Position numbers and translations under genes: made by a program. A model generated the notes under the pieces. The model was not told the DNA's origin. It did no database searches and worked only from the letters and a program-made list of their open reading frames with translations. A DNA stretch of 64,000 nucleotides from Rhodococcus spongiicola (lineage in GTDB: Bacteria > Actinomycetota > Actinomycetes > Mycobacteriales > Mycobacteriaceae): NCBI RefSeq assembly GCF_004011835.1, contig NZ_RKLN01000003.1:124001-188000 (forward strand). Reading direction: 5' to 3'. This document shows, one piece after another, positions 31,501 through 46,500 of this stretch (positions are counted from its first letter, which is position 1; every line of letters starts with the position of its first letter).

Positions 31501-34500
31501 GGTCGACCCCGACGTGTAGATGACGTAGGCGACGTCGTCGGGGCGCAGCGGAACGCGCCGGTCGGCGTCGGTGACCGGGCCGGCCGGGCACGCCTCGATC
31601 GCGGCGGCGACGTCGTCGGCGTCGAGACGGACGAGCGGCACCCGGGTCTCGGGGATCGCGTCGGCGTCCGCGACCGTCGTCAGGACACAGATCGGCGCCG
31701 AATCGTCGAGCATGAACGCGAGGCGGTCAGCCGGGTAGGTCACGTCCAACGGCACGTATCCGGCGCCGGCCTTGACCACCGCGAGCAGCGCGACGACCAG
31801 GTCGATCGACCGGGGCAGCGCCACCGCGACCAGCGACTCCGGCCCGACCCCCAGTGCGACGAGGTGACGGGCCAGGCGGTTCGCGCGGGCGTCGAGTTCG
31901 GCGTAGGTCAGTGTCCGCCCGCCGGTCTCCGCCCTGGAAATGACAGCACCGCCGTCGGAGCCGGAAACGACGCCACCGCCGTCCCCGCTGTAGGTGACGG
32001 CACCGCCGTCGGCGAACCGTGCTGCGGCAACCGCGAACCGGTCGGCGAGGGTGGTCTCGGGTGCGCGGTGGCCGGGGTAGTTCCACTCGCGCAGCATGGT
32101 GGCCCGCTCGCGCACCCCGGTGAGTTCCACGTCGCCGGTCGGCTGGAGCGGGTCGCGGGTCAACGCGTCGAGCAGGCGGACGAACCGCTCCGCCACATCG
32201 CGCACGGTGGCGGCGTCGAACAGGTCGGTCGCGTACGTGAACGCCGCGTCCATGCCGTCGGGGACGCCCTGCTCGTCGTGCCGTTCGGCCAGGGTGAGTT
32301 GCAGATCGAACTTGGCGACCGACAGCTCGGCCTCGACCGGCTCGGCGGTCAGTCCCGGCAGTTCCAGTCGGGGCAGCTCGTTGTTCTGGAACTCGAGCAA
32401 CACCTGGAACAGTGGCGAATGCGCGGTCGAGCGTTCGGGGGCAAGGACGTCGACGAGCCGCTCGAACGGCAGGTCCGCGTTCCCGAAGGCCGCGAGGTCG
32501 AATTCGCGTGTTCGCGCGAGCAGGCCGGCGAATCCGTCCGCCGCGTCGACCTGGCTGCGCAGCACGAGGGTGTTGACGAACATGCCGACGAGGCCGTCGA
32601 GTTCGGCTTCGCCGCGGCCCGCGATCGGGGTGCCGATCGCGATGTCGTCGGTTCCGCTGAGCTTGGCGAGCAGCACCGCCAGGGCGGCGTGTGCGGCCAT
32701 GAACATCGTGGCGCCCTCGCGGCGGGCGAGCGCGGCGAGCGACCGGTGGATGTCGGCGCCGATTTCGAAGTGCACGCGGGCACCGTCGAAACTCTGACGT
32801 GTCGGACGGGGGCGGTCGGTGGGCAGCGAGATCGCCTCCGGCAGACCAACGAGCGCGTCCCTCCAGAACGCCAGCTGACGGCTCACCAGCGAATCCGGGT
32901 CATCCTCGGAGCCGAGGACGTCACGCTGCCACGCCGCGAAGTCCGCATACTGCACCGGCAGCGGCGCCCACTGCGGCAGGTGGCCGCCCGTCCGGGCCAG
33001 GTACGCCGTCATCACGTCCCGGGACAGCGGGGCCATCGAGAACCCGTCGGCGCAGATGTGATGCACCACCATCGCGAGCACATGCTCAGCGGGTCCGAGC
33101 CGCAGCAGCTGTGCACGCACCGGCACCGCGGTGGTCACGTCGAACCCGTCGCTGATCAACGCGGCGATCCGGGAGGCCACCGCGCCCGGCGGAACGTCGA
33201 TCACCGCCAGGTCCGGTGCGGCCTGCGCGGCGGGCACGATGACCTGTTGCGGTTCCCCGTCGGTGGCCGGGAAGTACGTGCGTAGCGATTCGTGGCGCTC
33301 GAGCACGTCACGGACCGCGGCCTGCAGCGCGCCGGTGTCGAGTTCCCCGGTCAGGCGGACCGCGAGAGGGATGTTGTAGGCCGGTGACGCGGTGTCGAAC
33401 TGGTTGATGAACCACATCCGCTTCTGCGCGAGCGACAGTGGCACCCGATGGGGCCGGTCGGTCGGAACGAGCGGCGGACGCGAGGCACCCTCCACGCTCT
33501 CGCGGGCGATCCAGCGGGCGAGCTGATGCGCGGTCGGCGCCTCGAACAGTGCGCGCACCCCGACATCGATGCCGAGCGCGGCGCCGAGCCGGGCGGTGAA
33601 CCGGGTCGCGATCAGCGAATTGCCGCCGAGGTCGAAGAAACTGTCGTCGACGCCGATTCGCTCGAGTCCGAGGATCTCGGCGAACATGTCGACGATCGTC
33701 TGCTCCGTCGGGTTCGTCGGCGCCCGGAACGTCGTGGCGGACGGCAGGAACTCCGGTTCCGGCAGCGCCCGTCGGTCGAGCTTGCCGATCGGGGTGAGCG
33801 GGAGTTCGTCGAGGATCATGATGCTCGACGGCACCATCTGCGAGGGCAGTCGTTCGGCGACGAAGTCGCGCAGCTCCCCGGGCTCCGGATGGGCTCCCAC
33901 GGTCGGGAGCACGTAGGTCACCAGTGCGGTCTCGCCGGTCGGACCCGGTCGGCCGACGGTGACCGCGAACCGGATGCCGGGGTGGTCACCGAACGCGTTG
34001 TCGACGTCGCCGAGCTCGATGCGGAAGCCGCGGATCTTGACCTGGAAGTCCGAGCGCCCGACGTACTCGAGCGCGTGCTCGGCGCCGACCCGCACGAGAT
34101 CGCCGGTGCGGTACATGCGGTCACCGGGCCCTCCGTACGGGTTCGCGACGAACCTGTCGGCGGTAAGTTCCGGCCGGCGGTGGTAGCCGCGACCGAGGCC
34201 GGGGCCGGCGATGTACAGTTCGCCGACCACACCCGCCGGGACCGGGCGCAGGCTCGTGTCGAGGACCAGTTCGCTCTCCCCGTGGACCGGCGGGCCGATC
34301 GTGACTTTCTCCCCGGTCACGAGGGGTGTGCTCATGTTGGCCAGGATGGTTGTCTCGGTCGGGCCGTAGCCGTTGTAGAAGCGGCGTCCGTGCGCCCAGC
34401 GGGCAACCAGTTCGGGAGGCACGGCCTCGCCACCGACGACCACCTCGGTCAACTCGTCGAGGTCGGATGGGTCGATGGTGGCGGCGGCTGCGGCCGTGAT

Positions 34501-37500
34501 CCACGCGTGGGTGAGGTGCCGTTCGCGGATCAGATCGGCCAGTTCGGCACCGCCGTAGATGGTGGTCGGTGCGATCACCATCGTCGCGCCGGCGCCGAAG
34601 GCGATCAGGTAGTCCAGGATCGCGGCGTCGAAGCTCGGCGTCGAGAAGTGCAACGTCCTCGAGGTCGGTCGCGTCGAGAAGCGGGTGCGGCACTCGTGGG
34701 CCACGCTGTCGAGGCCGTTGTGGGCGACGACGACCCCCTTCGGGCGGCCTGTCGTGCCGGAGGTGTAGATCATGTACGCCGGGTGCGTCAGGTGCAGCGG
34801 TGTGCGCCGATCGGCGTCGGTTATCGGCGCGGCCGATCGGGTGGCACACTGCTCGTCGAGGTCGGGGGCGTCGAGGACCGTCCACGGCACCGTGTCGGGC
34901 AGTTGGCCGCGCGAGGTCGCGACGGTGAGCCCGATGCCGGCTCCGGAATCCTCGAGCATGAATGTGACGCGGTCCGTGGGATAGTTCGGATCCACCGGGA
35001 CGAACGCGGCACCGGTCTTCGTCACCGCCCACGCCGCCGTCACCGACTCGATCGATCGTGGAATACCGAGCGCGACAAATGATTCCGGCCCGGCGCCCTG
35101 CTCGATGAGCAGGCGAGCGAGGCGGTTCGAGCGTTCGTCGAGTTCGCGGTAGGTCACCTCGGTGTCGTCGGAGACGAGCGCCACCACGTCCGGGTTCGCG
35201 GCCGCGGTATCGGCGAACATGGCGGCCAAGGTGCGGGCCGGCGGTGCGGGTCGTCCCCGCAGCGGCACCAGATCCGCCCACTCGTCGTCGTCGAGTAGCC
35301 GCAGGCCGGCCAACGGGCACTGCGGATCCTCGGCAATGCTGCTCAGGACGCGGGTGACGCGGCGGGCGATCGATTCCACCTCCGCGCGGTCGAACAGTTC
35401 GGGCAGGTACTCGAACTTCATCCGCAGCTGGTCGTCGGCGTTCGCGGCCAGGGTCAGCGGGTAGTGGGCCGCATCCATGCTCTCGTGGATACGCACCAGC
35501 CGCAGTCCGGCGATGTCGGTGTCCAGCGCGGCCGTCCGGTCCACGGGATACGACTCGAACACGGTCAAGGTGTCGAACGCCAGGGCCGGACCGACGGCGT
35601 CCTGGATCTCGGTCAGGCCGACGTGGTGGTGGTCGAGCAGACTGGCCTGCTCCTCCTGGACCCGGTGCAGCAGTTCACCGACGGACTCGCTCGGCTCGAG
35701 TCGCACCCGCACCGGCAGGGTGTTGATGAACAGACCGATCATCGTTTCGATGCCGGGGATCTGCGGTGGGCGCCCGGACACGGTCGCGCCGAACACGACG
35801 TCGTCGCGGCCGGTCAGGGCCCCGAGCACGATCGCCCACGTCGCCTGCACCATCGTGTTCAGGGTGACGCCCCACTGCCGCCCGATCGACGCCAGTCGCG
35901 CGGTCAGGGCGGGCTCGAGCGCCGTCTGGATGGTGTCCGGGATCGTCTTCTGCTCGCGAGCCCGGTCGAGTGGTGCGAGCAGCGTCGGTTCCTCGAGACC
36001 CGCGAACGTATCGGCCCACACCCGCACCGAGTCCACACGGTCCCGCTGGGCGATCCACGCCAGGTAGTCGCGGTACGGCTCGACCCGTGGCAGGGCGGTC
36101 GCGTCCCCGTCGGTCGCGTACAGCGCGAGCAGTTCCTGCATCATCAGCGGCGTCGACCAGCCATCGAGCAGGATGTGGTGGTTGGTCAGGACCAGGCGGT
36201 GCTCGTCGGGGCCCGTGCGTACCAGCGTGAAACGGAGCAGCGGTGCGCTCGCCATGTCGAATCGTCGGGTCCGGTCCTCGGCCAGCAGGCGCGCCAGCGC
36301 GTCGGCCCGTTCCGGCTCGTCGAGTTCGGAAAGGTCGATGTCGGTCCACGGCAGGGTCACCGGGTCCTGGATCACCTGCACCGACGAGCCGTCCTCGGTC
36401 TGGACGAACGCCGCCCGCAGATTCGGGTGCCGGTTCAGCATCGCCTGGCCGGCCCGCCGCAGTCGGTCCGGGTCCGCACCGCGGACGTCGACCGTCATCT
36501 GCACCAGGTACGAGTCCACGGAGCGGTCGGCGAACAGCGCGTGGAACAGCAGGCCCGACTGCAGCGGCGAGAGCGACCACACGTCGGTCAGGGCCGGGAA
36601 CCGATGTTCGAGCGCCTCGATCTCGTGCTGGTCGAGCGAGACCAGGTCCAGATCCGACGGGGTCGCCCCGCCCGCTCCGGGCCGGGACACGTGTCGGGCT
36701 AGCGCGATCAGTGCCCCGGTCCACAGTCTGGCCAAGTCCTCGACATCGCGCGCGGTGAGCACCCCAGACGGGAAGCCCCACGTGGCACGGATCTGCGGGC
36801 CGTCCGCGCCGTCGATGGTCACGGCGTTGATGTCGAGAACGGACGCCGCCGGCAGGTCCGCATCCTGGAGGATGTCCAGGTCCGCGTCGTCGGTCGGCAC
36901 CCAGCCGGCCTCGCGTTGGTCGTCGGGCACGGCAGAGGTGAACCGGCCGAGGTAGTTGAAACTGACCTGCGGGGCACGCAGGCCACGCAGTGCCCGTTCG
37001 CCGTCCGCGTCGAGGTAGCGCAGCATGCCGAAGCCGATACCGTGATCGGGGACCGCGAGGAGTTGCTCCTTGATCGCCTTGACCGCCGCACCGGCACCAC
37101 GGCCACCGGTGAAGGCATCGTCGATGTCGATACCGGTCAGGTCGAGCCGGACCGGGAACAGGGTCGTGAACCAGCCGACGGTGCGCGCGAGGTCGGCGCC
37201 GGGCAGCACCCGGTCCTCACGGCCGTGGCCCTCCAGGGTCACGAGCGCATCGGCTCTGTCGCTGTCACGTCCCCGTTCTCGGCGCCACCGCACGAGCGCG
37301 AGTGCGAGCGCGGTCAACAGCCCGTCGTTGACGGAACCGCGGAAGACCTCGGGGACGGTCGTCAGGAGCGCCTCGGTGACATCCGGGGACACCTCGACGG
37401 TGACCGAGTCCACGGTCGCCGCGACGTCGACGGCCGGATCCAGCGGTCGGGCACCGAGGAGCGGATCGTCATCGGACAGCACGTCCTGCCACCGTTCGAG

Positions 37501-40500
37501 TTCGGCGTGGCGCTCGGGTGCGGCGTCGAGCAATCCGTGCGCCCAGCGGCGCATCGAAGTGCCGACCGGCGCGAGATCGGGTTGTTCCCCGGCGGCGAGC
37601 TGTGCCCAGGCGGTCGCGAGGTCCGGCACCAGGATCCGCCACGACACACCGTCGACGACGAGGTGGTGGACGACGATCAGCAGTCGGCCGCCGTCGTGGT
37701 GGGAGTCGAACCACACCACCTGGACCATTTCTCCGGCCGCGGGGTCGAGACGGTCCTCCGCGGCATCCAGTTCGGCGCGGACAGCGCCGGCGAAGTCGTC
37801 GGTGCCCGGTGCCGAATCGACCTCCACGCGCCGGATCAGCCACTCCGCGTACACAGTGCCGGGAGCCGGGACGATCAACCGGTGTTCTCCGGGACGGATC
37901 CGGGCCCGGAGCATGTCGTGCCGGTCGAGCACTGCCTGCAGCGCTCCGGCGAGCGTGGCCTCGTCGAGCCCGGCGGGCACGGTGAGCAGCGCGGCCTGCG
38001 AGAACCGGTTGTGGCGACCGCCCCTACCGAGCAGCCAGCGGGTCACCGGGAGCAGCGGCACCTCGCCGAGCCCCCCGCCGTCGAGTTCGGCGAGTACCGT
38101 CGCCCGCTCGCCGGTCTCGGCGACGGCCGCCAACGCGGCGACGGTCTTGTGGTCGAACACCTCCCGGGGCGAGAAGTGCAGGCCGGCGGTCTTCGCCCGC
38201 GACACCAGCTGGATGGACATGATGCTGTCGCCACCGAGCGCGAAGAACGAGTCGTCCACGCCCACCGAGTCGAGGCCGAGCACCTCCGCGAACAGGTCGG
38301 CCAGCAGCCGCTCCCGCTCGGTCCGCGGCGCCCGTCCCGTCGACACCCGCGCCCCGAAGTCCGGGGCGGGCAACGCCTTCCGGTCGATCTTGCCGGCCGG
38401 GCCGAGCGGCAACGCCTCGAGCACCATCACCGCGGAGGGCACCATGTAGGCCGCGAGGAACGTGCCGACGAATGCCGAGATCTCGGCGGGATCGAGCGCA
38501 GCGGTGTCCGCGGGGTCCTCGGGCACGACGTAGCCGGCGAGCCGGCTCGCCGGTCCGGAGCCGTCGACGGTGACCACCGCGTGCGCGACCCCCGGGTACT
38601 GGCGCAGCGCCGACTCCACCTCGCCCAGTTCGATGCGGAACCCACGGATCTTGACCTGGAAGTCGGTGCGGCCCATGTACTCGAGTTGGCCCGACCCGTT
38701 CCATCGCACCAGATCACCCGTGCGGTACATGCGGGTGCCGGGTGCGCCGAACGGGTTCGGCACGAACCGTTCCGCGGTGGTGCCGGGACGATTGTGGTAA
38801 CCGCGGGCCAGGGCAGCCCCGAAGATGTACAGCTCGCCGGGAACTCCGACCGGCACCGGGTGCAGACGCGCGTCGAGAACGACGACGCTCGTCCCCATCG
38901 GCGGTCGACCGATGGTCACCGGAACCCCCACGGCGAGAGGTTCGCTCAGGCTCGCGACGACGGTGGACTCGGTGGGGCCGTACGCGTTGAACATGCGCCG
39001 GCCGGGTGCCCACTGCGCCACCAGTTCCGGCGGGCACGCCTCCCCACCGGTGACGACGCATTCGATCCGGTGCAGCCCGGCCGGATCGACCGACGCCAAG
39101 GCAGCGGGTGTGACGAACGCGTGGGTGACCTCCCGTTCCCGCAGCAGATCGCGCAACTCGTCGCCGCCGACCACCGACGGCGGTGCCACGACCATGGTGG
39201 CGCCGGCGCCGATCGCGAGCAGCAGTTCGAGAATCGAGGCATCAAAGCTCGGCGACGAGAAGTGCAGTGTCCGCGAACGCGGCGTCACGCCGAACCGGGA
39301 GCGCTGCTCGGCCGCGAAGTTCGCCAGTCCGCGGTGCGGGACCACGACGCCCTTCGGCGTGCCCGTCGATCCGGACGTGTAGATCAGGTAGGCGGGGTCG
39401 TCGAGCCGCAGCGGACGCAACCGGTCCGCGTCGGTGACGGCGCCACCGGATTCTGTCCGCAGCCGGGTGCGGGTGTCCGCGGCGTCGAGGACGATCCACT
39501 CGGTCGACCCCGGGAGGCTGTCCCGGTGCTCGGTGGTCGTGACACCGACCTGGGCGCCGGAATCGGTGAGCATGTGCGCGATCCGGTCGGGAGGATAGTT
39601 AGGGTCGACCGGCACGAATGCGGCGCCCGCCTTGGCGACCGCCCACGTAGCGGTCACCGATTCGACCGAGCGCGCCAGCGCGAGCGCCACCACGGACTCC
39701 GGGCCCACGCCACCAGCGATCAGCAGTCGCGCCAGGCGATCCGATCGGGCGTCGAGATCTCGGTAGGACAGTTCGGTGTCCTCGAAGATCACCGCGGCCG
39801 CGGCCGGGTCCACCGCGGCCGCGGCCGCGAGCAGCTCGGGCAGGGTTCGCGCAGGCACCCCGGCACCACCGCTCACCGGCGCCAGGTCTGCCTGCTCGGT
39901 CGGGGTGAGCAAACCGATGTCGCCGACGCGCAGGCCCGGATCGGTCGTCACCGCGTTCAGCACCGCGATGAACCGTTCGGCTAGCCGTGCGACCGTGGCA
40001 CGATCGAACAGGTCTGTGGCGTAGGTGATCCCGGCCGCCATCCCCAAGGGCTCACCGGATTCGGAGAACTCCTCGGTGAGCGACAGCTGCAGGTCGAAGT
40101 TGGCGACCTCGGTACCGACGTCGACGACGGTCGCCGTCAGGCCGGGCAGCGCGAGGCGGGGCTGTTCGTTGTTGCGGAACTCGAGCATCACCTGGAACAG
40201 CGGCGAGTGCGCGGTCGACCGCTCGGGGGCGAGGGCGTCGACCAACCGCTCGAACGGCAGATCCGCATGGTGGAAGGCCTCGAGGTCGACCTCCCGCACC
40301 CGATCGAGGAGTTCGGTGAACGTCGCGGTCGGATCGAACCGGCTGCGCAGCACGAGGGTGTTGACGAACATGCCCACCAGGTCGTCGAGGGCGGCCTCGC
40401 CGCGACCGGCGATGGGGGTCCCGATCGCGACGTCGTCGGTGTCGCCGAGGCGGGCCAGCAACGACGACAGGACGGCGTGGACGGCCATGAACACCGTCGA

Positions 40501-43500
40501 GCCCCGGCCGTGCGCAATCGCCACCAACCTCCGGTGTGCGTCCGCGTCGACCCGGAACTGGTGCACGGCGCCGCGCATCGACCGCTCCGCCGGCCGCGGC
40601 CGGTCGGTCGGCAACGCAAGCACCTCGGGCAGATCGTCGAGGGTCCGCGCCCAGTAGGCGAGTTGTGTCGAGAGCAGGCTGTCGGGGTCGTCGGTGCTGC
40701 CGAGGACCTGCTGCTGCCAGATGGAGAAGTCCGCGTACTGCACCGGGAGCGGCGACCACTGTGGCGCACTGCCGTCCACGCGGGCGATGTAGGCACTCAT
40801 CACGTCCCGCGCCAGCGGAGCGAGTGAGAACCCGTCGGCGCAGATGTGGTGGACGACGATCACGAGCACGTGGGTCTGCGGTCCGATCCGCAGCAGCATC
40901 GAGCGGACCGGCGGGGCGATCGTCACGTCGAACCCGGTCGACGCGAACTCTGCGATCCGCTCGGGCACCTCCGTCTCGGTGGTCGGGACCGGCTCGAGAT
41001 CCGGTGCGACCGCGGCGGTGGGCACGATCACCTGGGTCGGCTCGCCCTCGACCATCGGGAACCGGGTGCGTAGCGACTCGTGACGCCCGAGGACGTCGGC
41101 GATCGCAGCGCGCAGCGCGCTGCGATCGAGTTCACCGTCGAGGCGCACCGGCAGCACCACGTTGTAGGCCGGGGATGCGGTGTCGAACTGGTTGATGAAC
41201 CACATCCGCTTCTGGGCCACCGAGACCGGTACCGTCGGCGGCCGCTCCCCCACCACCAGTGGTGGCTGGTCCGCGCCCCGGGCACCGGACGCCTCGATCC
41301 GCATCGCCAACGCCGACACGGTCGGGGCGTCGAAGACGTCCCGCACCCCGATCCGGGTGTCGAGCGCCGCATTGATCCGCGCGACCAGGCGGGTCGCGGT
41401 CAGCGAGTTGCCGCCGAGGTCGAAGAAGCTGTCGTACACGCCGACCCGCGCAGCCCCGACCAGGTCCGTGAAGGTCGCCGCGAGGATTTCCTCGACGGGA
41501 TTGCGTGGGGCCACGAACTCGGTTTCCGTGGAACGGAATTCGGGAGCCGGAAGGCGACGTCGATCCAGCTTGCCGGTCGCACCCAGCGGGAACTCGTCGA
41601 GCACGAGAATCTGCGCGGGAACCATGTACGCCGGCAACGACTCACGCGCCGCCTCACGCAGCGCCACCGGGTCGACGTCCACACCCGGCTCGGCGATGAC
41701 ATACCCGATCAGCGCTTCGCCGACGATCTCGTCGCTGCGCACGATGACCACGGCCTGCGCGATACCGGGCCGCGCGAGCAGCGCGGCCTCCACCTCGCCG
41801 AGTTCGATGCGAAGACCCCGCAGCTTCACCTGGAAGTCGGTACGGCCGATGTAGTCGAGCGCACCGTCCGTCCGCCAGCGGACCACGTCGCCGGTGCGGT
41901 ACATCCGTGTTCCCGGTGCCCCGAACGGGTTGGCGACGAAACGTTCCGCGGTCAGATCGGGGCGGCCGACGTAGCCGCGGGCCAGTTGGACACCCGCGAG
42001 ATACAGTTCGCCGGGCACGCCCGCGGGCACAGGGTGCAGACGTGAATCCAGAACGAACACCTGGGTGTTCCACACCGGTGCACCGATCGGCACCGACACC
42101 GTGTCGGCGCCGGTGTAGGCCCGGTAGGTGACGTCGACAGCCGCCTCCGTGGGACCGTAGAGGTTGTGCAGGCGCGCACCCGAGGCCGCGGCGAAGTCGG
42201 CGAATGCGGCCGCGGTCGCCGGTGGCAGTGCCTCGCCGCTGCAGAACACGGTCCGCAGCGATCGGCAGGGTCCGGGCTGCGCGTCCGCGACGAACGCCGC
42301 GAGCATCGAAGGCACGAAGTGCGCGACCGTGACGTGGCGCTGTTCGATCAGCTGCGACAGGTAGGCCGGATCGCGGTGGCCGTCGGGGACCGCGATCGCC
42401 AAGCTCGCTCCGGTCTGCAACGGCCAGAAGAACTCCCACACCGAGACGTCGAACGTCGCCGGCGTCTTCTGCACGACGACATCCGACGCGGTGAGGTGGT
42501 ACTCGCCCTGCATCCACGCGAGCCGGTTGACGATGGCGGAGTGGCTGACCGCGACCCCCTTGGGGCGGCCGGTCGATCCGGACGTGTAGATCACGTACGC
42601 GATGTCGCCGCCGCTCAGGCTGCCGCGGCGTTCCTCCGGCCGGATCGGTCCGTCGTCGTGGCCGCTGAGGTCGAGGCGGTCGATCTCGATCACGTCCGCG
42701 TCGGAGGGCAGGGGGCCGTGATCGCGTCGGGTGGTCAGCACGCACACCGGGGAGGCGCTGTCGAGCACGTACTCGGTGCGCGCGAAGGGGTGGTCGGGGT
42801 CGAGTGGGACGTATGCGCCACCGGCCTCGACGACCGCGTACATGCCGATCAGCAGGTCGAACGAGCGCCGCATCGACAGTGCCACCCGGGATTCCGGCCC
42901 GACGCCGCGCGCGATCAGCGCGCGTGCGAGCCGGTGGACTCGTGACGCGAACTGTGCGTACGTCATCTCGTCGTCGCCGAAGGTGAGGGCGACGGCGTGC
43001 GGCGTGCGGCGCGCTTGCGCCTCGAACAGGTCCACGAGTGTCGCGTCGGGGACATCGTGCTCGGTGGCGTTCCACTCGCCGAGGAGCAATTCCGGTTCGC
43101 CGTCGACGAGGACGTCGATGTCGCCGATGCGCACCGCGGTATCGACGGTGATCGCCTCGAGCACGCGGACGAATCTTTCCGCAACCGCCGCAACGGTTTC
43201 CCGGTCGAACAGGTCGGTCGCGTACGAGAACGTGGCACCGATCGGACCGGGACGTCCCGCCTCGTCGGCGGACTCGGTGAGAATCAGCTGCAGGTCGAAC
43301 TTCGCGGTGCCGGTGTCGACCTCGTCCACCTCGACCGTGAGACCGGGCAGCTCGAAGCGGCTGCGGTCGTCCCCCTGCAGTACCAGCATCACCTGGAACA
43401 GCGGCGAATAGGCGGCCGACCGGGTCGGGTCGAGCACCTCCACCAGGCGCTCGAACGGTACGTCTGTGTTGCCGAGCGCCGACAGGTCGGTCGCGCGGGC

Positions 43501-46500
43501 CCGGGCGAGCAGGTCGCTGAACGTCGACGTCGGTTCGACCTGCGTGCGCAGCACGACCGTCCCGACGAACATGCCGACGAGGTTGTCGAGTTCGGCCTCG
43601 CCGCGCCCGGACACCGGCGATCCGACGGTGATGTCGGTGGTTCCGCTCATCCGGGCAAGCAGCACCGCCAACGCGGCGTGCAGCACCATGAACAGGCTCG
43701 CCTCGTTCTCGCCGGCGATGTCGAGGAGCCGGCGGTGCAGGTGCGGCGCGATCGTGAATTCGGTGGTTGCCCCTCGCATCGACTGCTGCGGCGGACGCGG
43801 CCGATCGGTCGGCAGCTCCAGCAGGTCTGGCACCCCCGCCAGCGAATTGCGCCAGAATTCGAGCTGGCGGGCGACGACGCTGTGCGGATCGTCCTCCGCA
43901 CCGATCAGGTCCCGCTGCCAGAGCGAGTAGTCGGTGTACTGGATCGGGAGCGGGGACCACTCCGGTGCCGTGCCGGCGGCGCGGGCCCCGTAGGCGATCA
44001 TGACGTCGCGGGCGAGCGGCGTCATCGACATCCCGTCGGCGGCGATGTGGTGGACCACGAGCGTGAGCACGTGGTCGTCGGGGCCGACCCGCCACAGGTC
44101 GGTCCGGACCGGCGGGTCGACGGAGACGTCGAATCCGCCGGTGGCGGCCGCCGTGAGGCGGGACGGCAACTCGTCCTCGCTCACATCGACCGGGGCCAGG
44201 TCGACGACGATCTCCGACACCGGCCGTACCGACTGGATCGGGCCGTCGGCCGTGTTCGGGAAGACGGTGCGCAGGGTGGCGTGCCGCTCGATCACATCGC
44301 CGAGCGCCGCGCGCATGGCCGCGACGTCGAGCGCGCCACGCAGGCGCACCGCGATCGGGATGTTGTAGGCCGCGGAAGAGGTGTCGAACTGGTTGATGAA
44401 CCACATCCGCTGCTGGGCGAGCGACACTGGAACCGGGCCGTCGGGCGTGCGCGGCACGAGCGGCGGCCGTGCCCCGTGTCCGGGACCGGCTTCCTCGACG
44501 CGGGCGGCCAGTTCGCCGACGGTCGGAGCCTCGAAGAGGTCGAGAACACCGAGTTCGGTGCCGAGGGTGGCGTTGATGCGCGCGACGATGCGGGTGGCGG
44601 TGAGCGAGTTACCGCCGAGGTCGAAGAAACTGTCGGTGATCCCGATCCGCTCGACACCGAGCAACTCGGAGAACACCCCCGCGATCCTCTTCTGGTCGAG
44701 TGTCGTCGGTGGCTGGAACTCTCCCCTGCCGATGTCGAATCGAGGTTCCGGCAGCGAGCGACGATCCAGCTTGCCGGCCGGTGTCAGGGGCAGCGAGTCG
44801 AGGACGACCACACTGACGGGGACCATGTGGGGCGGCAGGAGGTCGGCGACGTAGGCGATGACGTCGGCACCGTGCAGCTCCCGGTTGCCGCGCAGCTCCC
44901 GGTTGCTGTCGGGCTGGACGTAGCCGACGAGCAGCGTCTCACCCGACGGCCCGACGAATCCGGTGGCCAGCGCGAACCCGACCTCCGGATGCGAGCGCAG
45001 CGCGGTCTCGATCTCCCCGAGCTCGATCCGGTACCCACGGATCTTGATCTGGAAGTCGGTGCGGCCCAGGTATTCCAGCTGTCCGTCACGATTCCAGCGC
45101 ACCAAGTCACCCGTTCGGTACATGCGCTCCCCGGGTGCGCCGAACGGATTGGCGACGAACCGCTCGACGGTGGTGCCGTTGCGCTGATGGTATCCGCGGG
45201 CGAGGCCGTCGCCGTGGACGTACAGCTCGCCGGCGACCCCGACCGGGACGGGGCGCATGCGGTTGTCGAGGACCACCGCGCCGATGCCCAGTGGCGGGCT
45301 GCCGACGGTGACCTCGTGACCGACCTCGAGTGGTGTCGACACACTCGACACCACGGTCGCCTCGGTGGGACCGTACGCGTTGAACATCCGGTGCCGCGGC
45401 GCCCACTGCTCGACCAGGTGCGGCGGGCACGCCTCGCCGCCGGTCACGACGCACTCGAGATCGGTGAGCGCCGTCGGGTCGACCGAGCCGAGCGCGGCCG
45501 GGGTGATGAATGCGTGGGTGACCCGCTCGACTCGCAGCAACTCGGTCAGTTCGGCCCCACCGAAGATCGTCGGGGGCGCGATCACCATCGTCGCACCTGC
45601 TCCGAACGCGAGCATCAGCTCGAGCACCGATGCGTCGAAGCTCGGCGACGAGAAGTGCAGTGTGCGGGATTCGGGGCGGACCCGATACCGGGTGCGTTCG
45701 TCCTCGGCGAAATTCGCCAGTCCGCGGTGCGTGACCGTCACACCCTTGGGGGTGCCCGTCGACCCCGACGTGTAGATCAGGTATGCCGGGTTGTCGATGT
45801 GCACCGGGGCCAACCGGTCCGAGTCGGTGACCGCGTCGCCGGACCACTGGCGCACCTGCTCGGCGAAACCCGCCGCGTCGAGCACCAGCGTCGGTACCGT
45901 GTCCGCGACCGCGTCGGCGTGCGCGGTCACCGAGAGCGCAAGTACTGCACCGGAATCGGTGAGCATGTGCTGGATCCGGTCGGCGGGGTAGTTCGGGTCG
46001 ACCGGGACGAACGCGGCGCCGGCCTTGGCCACCGCCCACACCGAGGTCACCGATTCGAGCGAGCGCGGCATCGACAGTGCCACCACCGACTCCGGGCGCA
46101 CTCCCCGGGCGATCAGCATGCGTGCCAGACGATTCGAGCGCTCGTCGAGTTCTCGGTAGGTCACCGCGCGACCCTCGTACGACAGGGCCGCCCGGTCCGG
46201 ATCCCGGTGAGCCGCCGCCTGCAGGAGGTCCGCGAGCGTGCGGGGCGCGACCCCGTCTCCGCCCCATACCCGGGACAGCGAGCGACGCTCGTCGTCGCCC
46301 AGCAGGTCGATGTCGGCGACGAGGGCGGCGGGGTCGTCGAGCACCTCGTCGAGCACGCGAACGAAGCGTTCCGACAGCGCCTCGATCGTCTCCCGATCGA
46401 ACATGTCGGTCGCAAACGTGAAGTAGGCGTCGATGCCGGCGGGCACGTGGTCACCGGCCCCGTTGCCGGAGAAATCTTCCCGGACGGACAGTCGCAGGTC

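Noticed and set aside
36916-39984. Plus-strand open frame of about 1020 codons
   Set aside because: Same reasoning: a mirror of the NRPS A3-T3-E3 coding strand without any recognisable motif.
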